A DNA stretch of 64,000 nt from Ganoderma boninense. Taxonomy: Eukaryota; Basidiomycota; Agaricomycetes; Polyporales; Polyporaceae. Both the position numbers and the translations under genes were made by a program. The stretch lies in NCBI GenBank assembly GCA_002900995.3, contig CM035313.1, positions 1,116,001 to 1,180,000 of the forward strand, in the 5' to 3' direction. This document shows positions 23,492 through 35,947 of the stretch, piece after piece. Numbering within the stretch: position 1 is the first letter of the stretch; every line of letters begins with the position of its first letter. Below the pieces are notes generated by a model, which searched no databases, was not told where the DNA came from, and worked only from the letters and a program-made list of their open reading frames with translations.

Positions 23492-23927
23492 ATGCCGACG
23501 AAGCAGACGGTTGGTTTTAACTCCTGGAGAGGCCGGCTCGGGGGTATAGCCTGGCAGGTTATAGTAGGGATAATCGGAGCGGCAGTCGTGGTATGCGTTG
23601 GCATTGCGTGCTGCGCATGCGCGGGCCGCTGTAGACGAGGCAATGCATGCGAATCTGCCCCCGCTGGGAGGATTGTAAGTGTGTCTGCGACCAAGGCTGT
23701 TAGCGCGGCTGGACTGACGTGAGTTCTGACGCCAGATAACTTCGTGGGCGCAATTGGGATCCGGCTCTGCCACAAACCCGACCGAGTCAGAAGAAACCGC
23801 GAGGCTTACATCGGACTCGGAGTTTCCGCTGTCCCAGCTTCCGGAGAGTCATTCCAATCAGGACGTAGAGCACGGAATGCCCAATCCTCTTGGCCGCCAT
23901 TCAACTTCCGGACCTCCTTCCCCATAG
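23255..23927 (+). repeat. Segmental duplication, unit 2
   Basis: Second unit of the direct duplication starting near 21810. The upstream flank, first exon, intron acceptor and second exon correspond to unit 1. Boundaries are approximate because similarity fades gradually. Confidence 0.6.
23492..23927 (+). CDS. Small single-pass membrane protein, paralogue lacking the PPxY tail
   Basis: Paralogue of the protein at 22052. Exon 23492-23674 and exon 23736-23927 join in phase 0 (GTAAGT donor, ACGCCAG acceptor) to give 124 residues. The transmembrane helix follows a Trp in the same place (WQVIVGIIGAAVVVCVGIAC) and is followed by a Cys-rich CCACAGRCRRG, a plausible palmitoylation site. Exon 2 shares TSW, GSA, SEETARLTSDSEFPLSQLP and NQDVEHGMP with the first copy, but stops at SGPPSP, exactly where the first copy continues into GPPPPYE. 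Sequence after the stop still resembles the end of copy 1, so the tail was probably lost by mutation. Confidence 0.7.
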
Positions 23928-24469
23928 TAGTGCGGCTTGGAGAGAGAAGCCAAGTTGAAGCTAATGGACTCGGAAAACACGTATAGCACCGCGGCTGTTC
24001 TATATCATATTCACTACCTGAAGTCGTCGTGTGCGAGACAAATCCACTACTTTTTGCACTAGTAAACTGAGGGTCTCTTACTAGGCCCGATGCAATGTCT
24101 TCCACAGTGGTCCGCCGTACCCGGCATCATGTAGACGCCCGGAGACGTGCTTGAATTGCAATATTTTAGTGCCGCCGTACTTTCCAAAAAGCCTGGTAAG
24201 CGTGTTGCCCCCGTGGTAAACATACCACTACCAGCATTTCATCCGGCTCAATACAGGTCTGATTCCGACTTCTAGGAGAGTTACAGTACTAGCTGCGATG
24301 ATAGGCGCCTATAGTACGGGCGCCAGGCTTGCCTAATTGGGGTGATTCACCTTGCCTGCTCCCAATCCAACGAGTTGCAACTCACCGAAACATATCCAAG
24401 ATATGACCTTAGTCTGTCTCTACTTGACAGCACCACGTCGCTAGCTACACTTCATTGACTGTCTTGACA

Positions 24470-25110
24470 ATGGCTGCCCCCAAGTTATCCCCGTCATCTG
24501 ACACCAAGTCAAGGGTCATAACGACTTTCCTCGATCATCCTACATTCTCCTGTGCCAAGTGCACTGCTGTAATCGTACGTATCTCCATACGAAGAGTAAT
24601 GCAGCTCAGTTGATTCGGGCCACAGGCGCTTCAAGACGAACTTATCAGCAAGGCGTTCTCGGGACGAGATGGCCGCGGCTAGTGAGTTTCGCGTTCTCGT
24701 GCGCAGGCATATATCCCCTTCCCTCGAGGTGTGTTCAAACACAGAGTGGGATTTTTCACAGCTTGATGCACTCTGCGGTGAACTTGAAGATGGGAAAGCA
24801 GGAAGAAAGGCCCCTTCTGTGCGTCTTTTGACCTTCCCGTTGCTCGAGCTTGTGGGCTTACCTATGATGTCATCACCGTCCTCAGGACCGGCGTGCACAC
24901 AGTGGCGGACGTGTATTGCATGGGCTGTAACGACCGCATGGGATGGTACTACCACAGAGCATCCGACAATTCGCAGAAGTACAAGGAAGGTATGTCGCTG
25001 CTCTGCTGTCTTGGCTCTCGGATATCGAAAAGCTGCCCTGTGACACAGGAAAGTATCTGCTGGAACGCGAGAAACTTGTCAAAGAGAACAAATGGAAGCT
25101 GGACGACTGA
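24470..25110 (+). CDS. Yippee-family zinc-binding protein
   Basis: Yippee proteins are small conserved zinc-binding proteins found from fungi to humans; in yeast a member sits in the GID/CTLH ubiquitin ligase. Five exons join to MAAPKLSPSSDTKSR, then FSCAKCTAVIALQDELISKA with the first CxxC, FSGRDGRGYLMHSAVNLK, EERPLLTGVHTVADVYCMGC with the second CxxC, and GWYYHRASDNSQKYKEGKYL, ending in a Lys-rich helix. Zinc ligands, spacing and the HTVAD signature are intact. It converges on ATG3 with 279 bases between the stops. Confidence 0.92.
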
Positions 25111-25389
25111 GCGACCGACGGTCGAGGCAGCTCATTGTATCTGTATCGTTATTTTACACCCCACGACCTTCCCTATAGTTGTGTTATCACAGGTCGCGAG
25201 CAATCTGATGCTCTAGACGTTGTACATTGCATGGTTTACATAACGGTACAAAATCTTTGCAAGCAAGATCTGCATAGGGTCCCAGGTATCATTCCTTCCA
25301 CCAGTCTACGACCCCGTCAAACGTAAGATAATCTCCATCACTCGTACACTCCGAACATCGACAGTATCGGGACCGGGACCCACAGGGCT

Positions 25390-26896
25390 CTAGAATGACG
25401 CCGTTGAGTCGACCTCGATCGTGGGCACAATCGATGCGATGAACTTGAGGAAGACGACGAGGTAGAGATCGACTCGCATGCCCTCGACCTCCTCCTCGGC
25501 TGCAGCGGCCTTATCGTCCTTGCCGTTCCCGCTTGCGCGGCGGAAGAGCCACTTCTTCGGCTTCGAGTCCTTCCCACTGCCGCCCCTCCGCGCCGCCTGC
25601 TGCTCCTCGATGCCCTGGTTCATTCGCTCTATCACCTTCTTCATCACACTCGCGTGTTTGCACGGGTGCACGGACGCCGCCTGCAGCGATGGTGAGTGTG
25701 GGAAGGGCTCGATCGTGACCGTCTTGAAGGCGTGATCCGCGGAGACGTCTTGGAAGATTTGTGAGGGAGTCAGGAGTGTACGGTTCTTCTGTGGTGTTCA
25801 ATGAACCCGGGAATGCCATAGCAGATTGGTCCATCAACGCACCTCGTCATAACCGAGCAGCCAGATGCGGGGTGTCTGGTAGTACTTGTCGTACGTGATC
25901 ATAACGTCGTACGTTCGTACTTGCAGCAAGTTGCCCTTGGCCACCTCCACCTCGCTATCGCCGCCCAAAGCACACCCGCCATCAGCCTCCTTCACGCACA
26001 GTTCACATGAAAAGCAGATGTGCCACTCACTCAGCTGTGATAACATTTCCCTCCGCAGCAGCAGCAGCCGTCTTGGGCGCCGCAGTCGCCTCGTCCTCAT
26101 CCTCCAAGTCCTCCTCCATATCCGGGATCTCGTCCATGTCCGGGATCTCCGCCGGGGCGCCGCTGCCACCCAAGCTCAGCCCGCCCATCGCGCCCGCAAC
26201 GTCGCCATGCTCGTCGTCGACGTCGGGGATGTCGTCGATCGTGCCGACGTGCCCGCCCGCGTCGCCCGCGCCACTGCGCCCCGCGTGCGTCTCGACCCAC
26301 TCCTCCTCCTTGCCGCCCGCGCCGCCGCCGCCGTCCTTGGGGTCCGCGAAGGACAGCAGCCGCTCGGCGTCCTCGTCTGCGTCCGTGTATGCGAGCGTGC
26401 TCGCGCGCCGCAGGCACGGCACGCCCCGCGTCAGGAGGTACTGCTTATCAGCGGGCAGGTAGTCGCGCGCCTTCGACGAGTCACCCTTCTCCCTGCGGGC
26501 CGCACACGCGTCGGGTCAGGTTCACACAAGGAAACTGGGGTGGGGATGGGGAAGGGCTAGAGACGCACCATGTCCAAACGGGGAACTTGTAGGCGAGGAA
26601 GTCGCCTGCCGCGACGAACTCCTCTGTGGGAGGCGGCTCGGGTAAGCGCACAGAGGTCGGGCGGCGGATGGATGGAGTGATCGGGGACGCACCTGGAGTT
26701 ATACGGCCGTGTTCCTTGAACTTGCTCTCCTTCAGGACCTAGAGGGGCGTTAGAACTCGCATGTCGATTGACAGTGTCCGTGAGCTGTGGCGTACGGGGC
26801 TGAGGTATTCGCGGACCGCCCAGTATTGTTGCTAATCGGACATATGAGCACATGTTCGCGTGTTCGTGAACTGCAACGTACTTGGATCGTATGCAT
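25390..26896 (-). CDS. ATG3: Autophagy-related E2 enzyme Atg3
   Basis: Atg3 is the E2-like enzyme that transfers Atg8 to phosphatidylethanolamine during autophagosome formation. Start exons read [17 protein letters not shown] and [19 protein letters not shown]; the latter gives the [15 protein letters not shown] signature. An acidic flexible region with [19 protein letters not shown] follows, then [24 protein letters not shown], and the catalytic motif [10 protein letters not shown] with the active Cys. The tail WLFRR and [18 protein letters not shown] completes the domain. The stop is at 25390. A region of about 200 residues of low-complexity acidic sequence between the N- and C-terminal parts is normal for the family. 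Confidence 0.93.
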
Positions 26897-27213
26897 GGCG
26901 TATAGAGCTGTGATGCAAGTGGTGGGGAGTGGTAGAGAGGAAGGGAAGGGAGGATTTATATGGTGGGCGGAGGTGGAGGCGGTCAGTTGCTGTTTCAATG
27001 GTCCTCCCGCTTTCCAGTAATCGATCTCAGCACGTGTTCCCAAGAATGGCAACTCTATTCTACGCAAGTGGCGGTGCCTGTCTGCAGGCCAAGCGACCAT
27101 AAGATAAAAATGCAACAATAGAAGCAATTGCTGCGCATTCGTTCAGATGGGACATCTTTGTCTTCATACAGCATGTCCAAGTTGTAAAAACAACGCAATA
27201 GAGGCAATAAATT
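26897..27213. other. Upstream region of ATG3 and pol III terminator side of the tRNA gene
   Basis: No gene. A run of five T on the minus strand (27186-27190) about 25 bases past the tRNA 3' end is a plausible RNA polymerase III terminator. The rest is presumed ATG3 promoter. Confidence 0.5.
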
Positions 27214-27322
27214 AGCCCACCGGGAGGGTCGAACTCCCAGCCTTCAGATAGTCACGGGACCGTGGCATTGGAACCTCGCCGCTGTAAGAGTCTGACGCTC
27301 TATCCGATTGAGCTAGGCGGGC
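27214..27322 (-). tRNA. tRNA-Lys (anticodon CTT) with 35-nt intron
   Basis: Acceptor stem GCCCGCC pairs with GGTGGGC (one G-T pair). The D arm TAGCTCAATCGGATAGAGC, anticodon stem TCAGA/TCTGA and T arm GGGAG-TTCGACC-CTCCC are all intact. The anticodon loop CTCTTA is interrupted after position 37 by an intron at 27250-27284, the standard place for eukaryotic tRNA introns; splicing restores CTCTTAA with anticodon CTT. The base at the discriminator position is T. Confidence 0.93.
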
Positions 27323-27377
27323 CGTGACTTATTTTCTATTGTAACTATAATGATGTGGATGGCGTATAGACCGTCGT

Positions 27378-29208
27378 TCATCCGCCATCCCCCGCAAGAT
27401 CGCTCATTGCTTTCTGTACTTCGAGTTTCTCCATCACAGCCCTATGTAAACTAGACTTCGTACGACGCGCCTGCTTCACTTTGACATCACCAGCACTAAC
27501 TTCGGAGATACTAGTGGCAGGCGTGTGAGAGTCAGCCAACCGTTCCTGCGGCTGTCTGTTCGCGGAGGTAAGATGAGACGGAACGATAATCGGCGTTGCG
27601 CGTGGGGGCGGCGGCCACTGCAAACACGTGTGTATCAGCGACGTAAATATGCATGGGCCATGGTGAGTATTGGACGCACGCCGCGATTGGGTTGGTTAAA
27701 GTGGAGAGCCGCCCAAGGCGGGTATTCCCTCTCTAGATGAATGATGTGGTCTTCCAAGTACTTCAGACGATCAAGGAGTGACCGTGGAGGAGAAGGTACT
27801 GAACCATGATAGCGTTATGAGTGGTTTGACCAAGGCAAAAAAAACCCAATCACCTACCGTAGCGAACTGCAAAATGCTTCTCAATATTTTGCAAACGCTC
27901 ATCCAAGGCTGGATAGCGTTCAGCACTTGGGTAGCCCTCAGCGAGCCGAGCGGCGCCGTCACGATCGTCTTTGGCTGGCATTGTGGGCTGGCTGGAATCC
28001 GTCCCCGACAATGAACCTGGTTTCATTGTGCGTCGAAGCGGACCATCTTCATTCTTCACAATATCGTACTTCATCTGGAGGTCTCTGTTTTGCGTCTTCG
28101 CATCTGTGCGTGCGCAGGATGGCAACGGAGATAATGCCTCAAATTCCCCGCCTTCATTGAGTCGCTTACGCTTCTCAGCTATGGACAGTAGGAACTCGTT
28201 GCGGTTTGACGCGTCGTTCCGGGTACGGTTTTGAGCGAGGAAGCGAGATATGTCTTTGGTGACCTAACAGCCCGCTTATGCTTAGCTGGCGCAAAACGCG
28301 AGGTTGACATGAACGCACGGAAGTGTTCGAACGAGGCTTCACACCGTTCGCTAGGTGTATGTGGTCAAGTTTACGCTCATCCAAGGGACGCTCCTGCATC
28401 ACGGTGTCTTCGTCGTCCTCATTCGTGGCCTGACCTAATTGCTGGGAGGACGCCATGTATACCGACGCTATGATATGTTTGGAAAGTACGGACGTACCAG
28501 TAGGTCTTTCATAAGTGCACCCAAGGCTTGTGGAACCTTCTTCAGCTCATAATCCGGATTCAGCACGACCATATCCGCCTCAAAGCCTCGTAACGCCTGG
28601 GAGAAACCAAGAGAAGATAAGAATGCCTTGATGACTGCATCCCAGTCTTTATGATATTCAGGCGGAGGCGATTGAGATGGGCTAGGAGACTTCTGTTTGG
28701 CTGGTGCAGCAGGTACAGGTGGAGGGGCCGACGCTGCGGTCTGGGAACTAGCTTGGGGTGGAGGAGGGTACGGATACGAGTAGCCGCCCCCTGAAGGGTA
28801 TTGGTATGTCGTACTATTCCATGCATTTGCCCAGGCATTCGATGGGTAGCCATAGTAAGAGTAGTTGCTGGGTGGAGGCTGAGCCGAACTAGCGGCAGGA
28901 GTCTGTTGCGGGTAGTAGGTTCCCTGAGCGGGATACGATTGAGGTTGTGATGTGCCAGCCTGAGCATTCACAGGATAAGCCGACAGATGGGACGTGGGGT
29001 AGTATGGTCGCGAGGCAGGTTGTGGCTGAACGGCGAACTGGGACATGTACGCGTTCGCGGGGTGCGAGGGATTGGGGGCAGGAGCGGTAGTAGAAGAACT
29101 TGGCCCGGCAGAGGCAGGGTACGCAGCCTGAGAGGACGACGCAGACGTGTTGGCTCCAGTAGCATTGGAGGAGGGACCCGCGGCGGACGGCGGGGGACCC
29201 AGCGTCAT
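27378..29208 (-). CDS. MBIP-like protein with Pro/Ser/Tyr-rich N-terminus
   Basis: The C-terminal half resembles MAP3K12-binding inhibitory protein 1 (MBIP), a subunit of the ATAC histone acetyltransferase complex in animals. Joined exons give DERLQNIEKHFAVRYVPSPP, RSLLDRLKYLEDHIIHLER and YPPWAALHFNQPNRGWPPPP, then a Lys/Ser-rich end. Upstream exons carry NRTRNDASNRNEFLLSIAEK and a Glu/Asp-rich linker. The first exon (29208 to about 28517) is a 230-residue low-complexity region rich in Pro, Ser, Ala, Tyr and Gln, followed by WDAVIKAFLSSLGFSQALRG. The frames connect through short introns, so I treat them as one gene. Intron positions in the middle are uncertain. It shares a 249-base divergent promoter with VPS53. 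Confidence 0.62.
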
Positions 29209-29457
29209 GGCGGGCTGGTGAAGGTGGAGACCAAGTCTAAATTTTCTGAGAAAGGAAAATGCCGCCCTGGTCTGGTCAGGACAAACAAAGGCGCGCGTGC
29301 TGCGCCGATCGCGTCACGGTCCGGTCCAACTCCTGCACTTCTCCGCCTCTCTCGGACTCGACGTGTCTTGCATTCTGTTCCCACTTCCTCCCAGTTCTGA
29401 GACGGCAATCGTACAAGACTGTTTGCATCTGCTCTACCTCTGCAACCTTCCGTCCTA
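29209..29457. promoter_or_regulatory. Divergent promoter between MBIP-like gene and VPS53
   Basis: 249 bases separate two head-to-head start codons, so both genes must be driven from here. No clear TATA box is visible. Confidence 0.6.
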
Positions 29458-32400
29458 ATGGCTATCGAGGCTAGTCGTCTGCCCCCGCCGACATTCAGGC
29501 TACGAGAGGAAGAGCTTCCACCCGAACTCATACTGTCCATCGAACGAATTCTTGAGCTGCACACAGCCTCAGACTCGGATCCCTTTGACAATCTCACAAA
29601 TGATTTCAACTCCGTAGCATTGCTGAACCAATACTTCCCTGACGGTGAGTTCCGACACTTACAGCACTAGCGGCGCGTCCATGACTCTGCATGTCATTTT
29701 AGAGGCGGCACTGGGCCAACTCGAAGCCGTGCAGGCACGTCTAGCGCAGAACGAACGGGACCTTCAGGCTGAGATAGATACGCTTCGGGAAGAACTGCGC
29801 AAAGACCAGGACCCGAGTAGGATGCAGCTCATTCAGGAGATGATTTCGGTGAGTGTGCATGCAGAGATGGCCTCTCTTGCGTTTATATATGCATGTATGC
29901 TGTGTTTGTGGCATAGGATCTCTTGGGACAAATGTCACGAATACGAGAAAAGGCGACCGAGTCTGAGGCTGTCGTACGAAATATTACCAAGGAGATCCAG
30001 GTCCTTGACTTGGCCAAGAAGAACCTCATTCTCAGCATGACAACTTTGAAGAGACTGCAAATGCTTGGTATGTCCCACAACGCAATACCGCCTCTTGTTT
30101 GGTGTCTGAAGCCTCCCCGCCCGACCAGTGAACGCGCTGGGCCAATTGGAGGACCAAATCCAAGAGCGCAAGTACGGTGACATCAGACAATCTCTTGCGG
30201 TACGCATTCAGCTTCCCAACTATTGGTAACCTCTTTAACATTTCTAGCAGGCCGTCAAGCAGATTGGACAAACATTCAAACCATACACCTCTGTCCCACG
30301 GATAGCTCAACTATGGCGGCGAATCCAGGAGGTTCAGAATGAGCTGCGCCCGATGATTGACCAGGACTGGGACAAATTGTGCGCGTCAAATAGTCTTATC
30401 TTCGTAGAGTGCTAACGCATTGCGCAGCTATGTTCAGGACCCGTCGAAGCCAATCAAACCGTCTGTCGTCACAGACGCGTGCCTTGTGCTGGATGTTCTG
30501 GGTCCGGACGTTCGCGCTCAGTTCATTGAGCGGTACGTAGCCCTTGAACTGAAGGAGTATCGCCGCATATTCCGCGCCACAGATGAAGCAGGGCAGCTAG
30601 ACAACCTGTCCCGTCGCTTTGCGTGGTTCCGACGATTGCTCCACACTCACGAGACGGAGCAAGGAAGAGTGTTTCCGGCAGAGTGGAGGACTGGATGGTT
30701 TTTAACTGCCAAGTTCATTGAAATTACACGGTACTTTTAAACGCATATGCGCTGTCAAAATTATGCTAATGTCCCTCCCTACTTCCAGAGACGATATGAC
30801 TGGCTTGTTATCGAAGGCAGGGTCGAAACTCACTGTGAAACAACTTCTCGATACATTAGCAGAGACGATGGAGTTCGAAGCATCTATGGTGAAAAAATAC
30901 TCCACTCCGGTAGGTGCCATTCTCCGAGTCCTAGGATTCAAATCAGAACTTCACTATATCACACCGTTTGTAGCTGCGGGAAATCCTAAAAGTGACTACT
31001 CCTGCGAACGCGACGCGCCAGGCAAAACCCATTACGTCTGCATTTGAAGCGCATATGGGTGTCTACATCAACTCGCAAGACAAGTCGGTGGTTCCTTCAT
31101 CAAACATGATCATCCCATCTGACTACATTACGTTGTAGGATCTTGTCGGATATGCTTTCGCAGTATCGGGGCTCCAAATCCCGACCTTCGTTGGAAGCTA
31201 TGTCGACGTCAAGTAGTGGAGACGACGAAGGAGCGACCCCGGTGCTCGTCCTCCCATCCTCTACCGAGCTGTTCTACTTCTACGCCCAGACACTGGATCA
31301 GTGTGCCCGGCTCTTTACGGGGCAGCCCTTGTACGATCTATGTGCTCTTTTCAAGAAGTGGTTGCGCATATATGCAGGTAAGTCGTGACAGGGTGGCCAT
31401 CTTTCCTGTCAGTGTTGTGTATCTCAGTCTTCGTGCAGAGGAGGTTCTTGTGCAGAGCCTGCGGAGGTAATGCCCTACTTTTCAACTTTCTCGTTGCCTG
31501 GCTCTCATCGCTGCTATTCTGTGGCGAGCAGACCGACAAGCTTCATTCGCAAGTCTGTGGAGACACGACATGACCCCGCCGAGCTCAAGAATGCTTGTAC
31601 CCTCATCAACACTGCCGACTATTGCCAAACGACCGCGCTCGAGGTGAGCGTGGCGTCTGCCGTCTTTGCCTTTCACTGGCATGTACTCAATCGTTTCAGC
31701 TGGAGGAGAACATTCGCGAGAAGTGTGATGAAGGCTTCAAAGAGAAGATCACTCTCCAGGAAGAGCGCGATCTCTTTGTGAGGTAATTGATTCACATTCC
31801 TTATCGTTTTGGTGGTTCTGACATTGTCCCACCAGCGCTATCTCTGCAGCTATCGGAGTCATGATCCGCGAACTGGAGTCGGCATGCGAGCCTCACTTCA
31901 ATACGCTTTCACGTACACCATGGTCGACTGTGAAACAAGTCAGCGGGCAATCGGTGTACATCCAGGATTTGCTCCGCGCAATCGAGCAGATTGCCGAGAC
32001 CGTCAAACCCGTTTTGGAGCAGAAGAAGTACACGCGGAATTACTTTGACAAGATCTCGAGGTATGTCACACCTACCAACTAACCGTAAGAGTGTCTTTGT
32101 CTCACTATCGCCTAGTACGGTTTTTGCCAAGTTCACAAATGCTCTGGTACGGAGCCGCCCCTTGCTGGAGATCGGAGCGGAGCAGGTGAACGCCGAGACT
32201 CTCCACGTCTCCGGGAATGGACTACTCACATGGCACAATAGCTCTTAATAGACTTACAAGCCATCAAGGCCTGTCTCCTCAAGATTCCTGGAGAGACGCT
32301 GTCAACGTCAAAGTAAGCCACACTAATTACATCGAACTACCAGCGTAGCCGCTCAGCCGCTTTCCTAGCTACACGAAGAGCGTATCAAAGCACACCACAA

Positions 32401-32920
32401 GGTTAGAGGCCCTCCTCAAAGTCATTGTAACACCCGTGGTACGTGCCTTGAATGTTCTCTGTCGATTTTATCCCCTCAAAGTACAATATAGGATCCCGCA
32501 GAAGGCTTCATTCTTAACTACACCCTCGTCATTGGTGACTCCTCCTTCTCCAACTTCCAGAAGATCCTTGACCTCAAAGGCACGCCGAAGACCGCGCAGA
32601 ACGACCTCCTCGACTCATTCCTGACCATCACCAGCACCAAGACTGGCCTCGAGGGCAGCTCCTTCCTCACAACCCTCGACATGGACCCTGGTTCAGTTGC
32701 GAACATGACAAGCCCCGGGAGTAGCCGCGTCTCGCTTATCCCCGGCGCGGCCGGCGAGAGCATCCTTGCGGCTTTGTCGTCGCCACCGCTCACCAACGCA
32801 CCGTCGACAGGTTCAGACGGGACGAACAAGTCGGACCAGTCAAGCAAGCGCGAGGTCTTCTCTGACTTCAAGAGATTCGTCAGCTTTGGGCTTAGGAGAG
32901 AGACCCTTCCACCATCTTAA
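29458..32920 (+). CDS. VPS53: GARP complex subunit Vps53
   Basis: Vps53 is a subunit of the GARP tethering complex, which captures endosome-derived vesicles at the trans-Golgi network. The N-terminus shows the Vps53 signature FDNLTNDFNSVALLNQYFPD, then coiled-coil segments (LGQLEAVQARLAQNERDLQA, EKATESEAVVRNITKEIQVL, AKKNLILSMTTLKRLQMLVN). Further on come FYVQDPSKPIKPSVVTDACL, FIERYVALELKEYRRIF, FAWFRRLLHTHE, and C-terminal FQKILDLKGTPKTAQNDLLD. The last 100 residues are Ser/Pro-rich and end DFKRFVSFGLRRETLPPS. About a dozen short introns. It converges on TSR1 with 174 bases between stops. Confidence 0.94.
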
Positions 32921-33094
32921 GGCAATCCATCGCCTCGTATTCACCATACCCGAGTTGGCGTTGTCGGGTCACAGTCCCGACCGTGTCCGACCATGCAATA
33001 CAGTCAGCGTCGAAGCCACAGAGGTTCGTTGGATGTAGAAATCCGACGGCACTTTTTGATCTATGCAAAATAATCGTACAGCCAAAGGAACTAT

Positions 33095-35947
33095 CTATTC
33101 CTCCATTGCGTCGTCATCGCGCGCAGACGGAGCCCCCTTCCACGTCTCGCTCCATTTGGGGTATACCCTTTTGTACAGAGACATGCACACAGTGTCCATT
33201 TGGTTGATCTGCCCGTCGAAGTGCGCCTTGAAGTACCCATGCGTGCCCAGCGACTCCTTGATGTGACCCGTGCGGCCGTACTTGGTGTGTAGTTGGATGG
33301 GCTTGAAGTATGCGATGTCATCTGCTCGTGTGCGAACGTCAACATCGCGTCACGACAAGTGGAGAGCGAGGAGAAAATGCGCACCTGAGTTGAAGAACAT
33401 ATAGCGGATCGTCGCTGTCTTCTTGTGGATCTTGAATGGATGGCCAGTCAGGACGATGCGCTTCGCGACGATTCGCGTGGTGTCCGGGTGCAAGAAGCTC
33501 CCCATCGCGACCAGCTCCGGTGCTATGCTGCTAGTTAACATCCGCTTTAGGGTACATGGCACGTCTGGATGTGCTCACCTCGGGGATCCTCAGTCTCCCG
33601 GAGCAGGGAGCACGGCTGTTTGCCATAAACCACTGGGCCGTAGATCGTGGCGACATCTGTGACCCCGTGGCGCAAGTACCGCTCAAACTTGTGAACATTG
33701 TTCGGTCCTTTGCCTCCACCGCGTGTGTGCTGGCTGTAGATGGGGTTGACACGCATCCGCCGTGGGCCAACACAGAGAATGAGAGGATCCTAGAGTCTCG
33801 ATGATGAGCCTCGGATCGATCGTGAGCTGTCTAAGTCTTACCTTGGACCGCACAGAGCCGTCGTACTCTGTATTTCTTAGGACAGTGAAGTTGAGGACGG
33901 TTTTTTTGTGTTCATGTTGAAGCAAGCTGAAGATCGCGAACGGTTGCCCGGGAATCATCTGCGCGGCCTCTTTGGGAACTTCCTTAAGGTAAATCGTGAC
34001 CCGGGTGCCAGGCTGCAAGTCGTGGGTTAAGGTGAGTATTTGCACCCGCCAGCTGCAAGCAACTCACCTCAATCCCGCCCTCCTCTTCTGCTCGCCGCTG
34101 TACTGCACGTTCTGTGCGTTTGAAGTCCTCGAACTGGAATATTCGTGCATAGTCCCGAGGAAGATTCTCATAGGGATCCCATGGGCTCGTGCGGAAGGAG
34201 CGCAGACCACGATATCTCTGGAATCTCGTCCGTGCAGGAACATCCAAAGGTGTGTCGATTTCGTCTGGGAACTGAGCATCGTCTTCTTCCTCGCGTTTTC
34301 TGTCCCTCCATGACTGCAATCTACCACAAAAAATCAGGCACAATGTACAAGACGAGAAGCGGTGAGAGCATACTCACTGTCGAGCCTCTTCAGCCTCATC
34401 GAGGTCCTGGAACATCACGCTTCTTCTATCGTCGGTCTCCATCTCTGTTCCCTCTACAGTCGGAATCTCCTCCATCTCCTCCATCTCGACCTCTCCGTCC
34501 TCACCGTCACCATTCCCTCCATCGACATCATCCTCGTCTGACTCATCGATGATCCATGCCGCCTGATATTCGCTCGTACCCTTCGGAACCTTGCGGACAG
34601 CCTTCGGAGTCGTGCCTGTTTTCGCATCAGGAATGGAATCAGGGTGGCCGTTTGGTGCCCCACGCATCTCCTCCTCAGTCGGCCAGGTCTGCTCGTTTGC
34701 CATGTCGTCAGGGTCATTGCTCGATACGAGTGAGTCGGCCGAAGACACGTCCGGCTCAGCCAGTAGCTGAGGCTCGACGTCCATGCCGGCGCCGTGTTTG
34801 GAATGTCGGGGAAGGGGTGCAGAGATAACCTGTCAAACGAGTGTGGTGAGCACACATCGTCTACAACGAGATGGTGGAATCCGTGTGCTTACCTTCTCGA
34901 CTTGGAAGTCGCCATGGTTGGGTATGTGTACGAGGCGGTTTGCGGACAGGTGCGCGCCACGGACGACGCCAGTTACACTGAGAACTCCGTCTACCCAGTC
35001 GATCTTTTCACCGAGGATCCATGCACGCCCATCCCTCCACTTCACGTCCGAAGGCTTGCCCTCGCAAATCGCCCGCACAGTGTTAAGTGCGTCTGCGCCG
35101 TGGTGCATGTCGAACACCCTCGACTGGCTGGGGACGAAGTATTGGATGAAGGACAGGAGCGACTTCAAAATACCAGACTTCTCCTTCGAATCCATCGGCT
35201 CGTCGGACGAGACCACTGTGATAACCTCAGGGAGACCTTGCGCCTGGAGAGCGCGGAGGAGGGTGTCGCCCCACTTGTCGACCTCGACATTGGGCGAGAG
35301 GACGAAGACGACGTAGTCGGCGACCTTGCACGCGTCCAGCGCCGCATATAGCTGTCTGTACGGGAGGGGAATGAACTGCACAGAGGTCTTGAACCGCTCT
35401 GCTCTACATCTCCAACCTCAGGAACGGAGCAAACAGAACGGGCGGGCAAGACGCACCTGAGTTCCTGCAGTCCACTGGCGGCGTCCTCCTCGAGTGTCCC
35501 ATCGATCGCTTCAGCGAGCTTCTTGCTCACATCTTGTGTCTTCACGTCCTCTGTCAAGGGAACGATGGCAACGACGCGAGGTGCACCATCCAGCCCGCTG
35601 AAGATCCGAGTTGCTGAGACCAGGCTTTGGCGCTTCTTCAATTGGGCCTGCTTTGCGCTATTGCGGCGGTTGATGCGAAGCTGCGCGGCGACATTCGCGG
35701 TATGTTTCGCCTTGAGGGACTGATGAGGCGTTCTTCCTAACAAATGGTTAGAGATCGGTAGGTATGTGGGGCAGTAGTGGACTCACCCTTCGCCGCCTCC
35801 TTCAAGGAGCCCTTACTAGCGTGTTTTGATTTGAAGGGCTTGTTTTTCTGCAACCCAGGATATTAGCCGTCGTGAGGTTATACATATGATATGGATGTGA
35901 CTTGCTTGTTTGAGTGTGGTTCGGTGGTGGTGGGCACTTTCGGTCAT
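33095..35947 (-). CDS. TSR1: Ribosome biogenesis protein Tsr1
   Basis: Tsr1 is a GTPase-like factor, related to Bms1 but inactive, needed for late 40S maturation. The N-terminus [14 protein letters not shown] joins [20 protein letters not shown] and [20 protein letters not shown], as in fungal Tsr1. Then [20 protein letters not shown], the GTPase-like part with [20 protein letters not shown], an acidic Glu/Asp insertion ([19 protein letters not shown]), [32 protein letters not shown] and the C-terminal [20 protein letters not shown] region, ending ARDDDAMEE. The first coding exon (35906-35947) appears to end at a GC donor (GCAAGT). At least eight introns. Confidence 0.93.
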
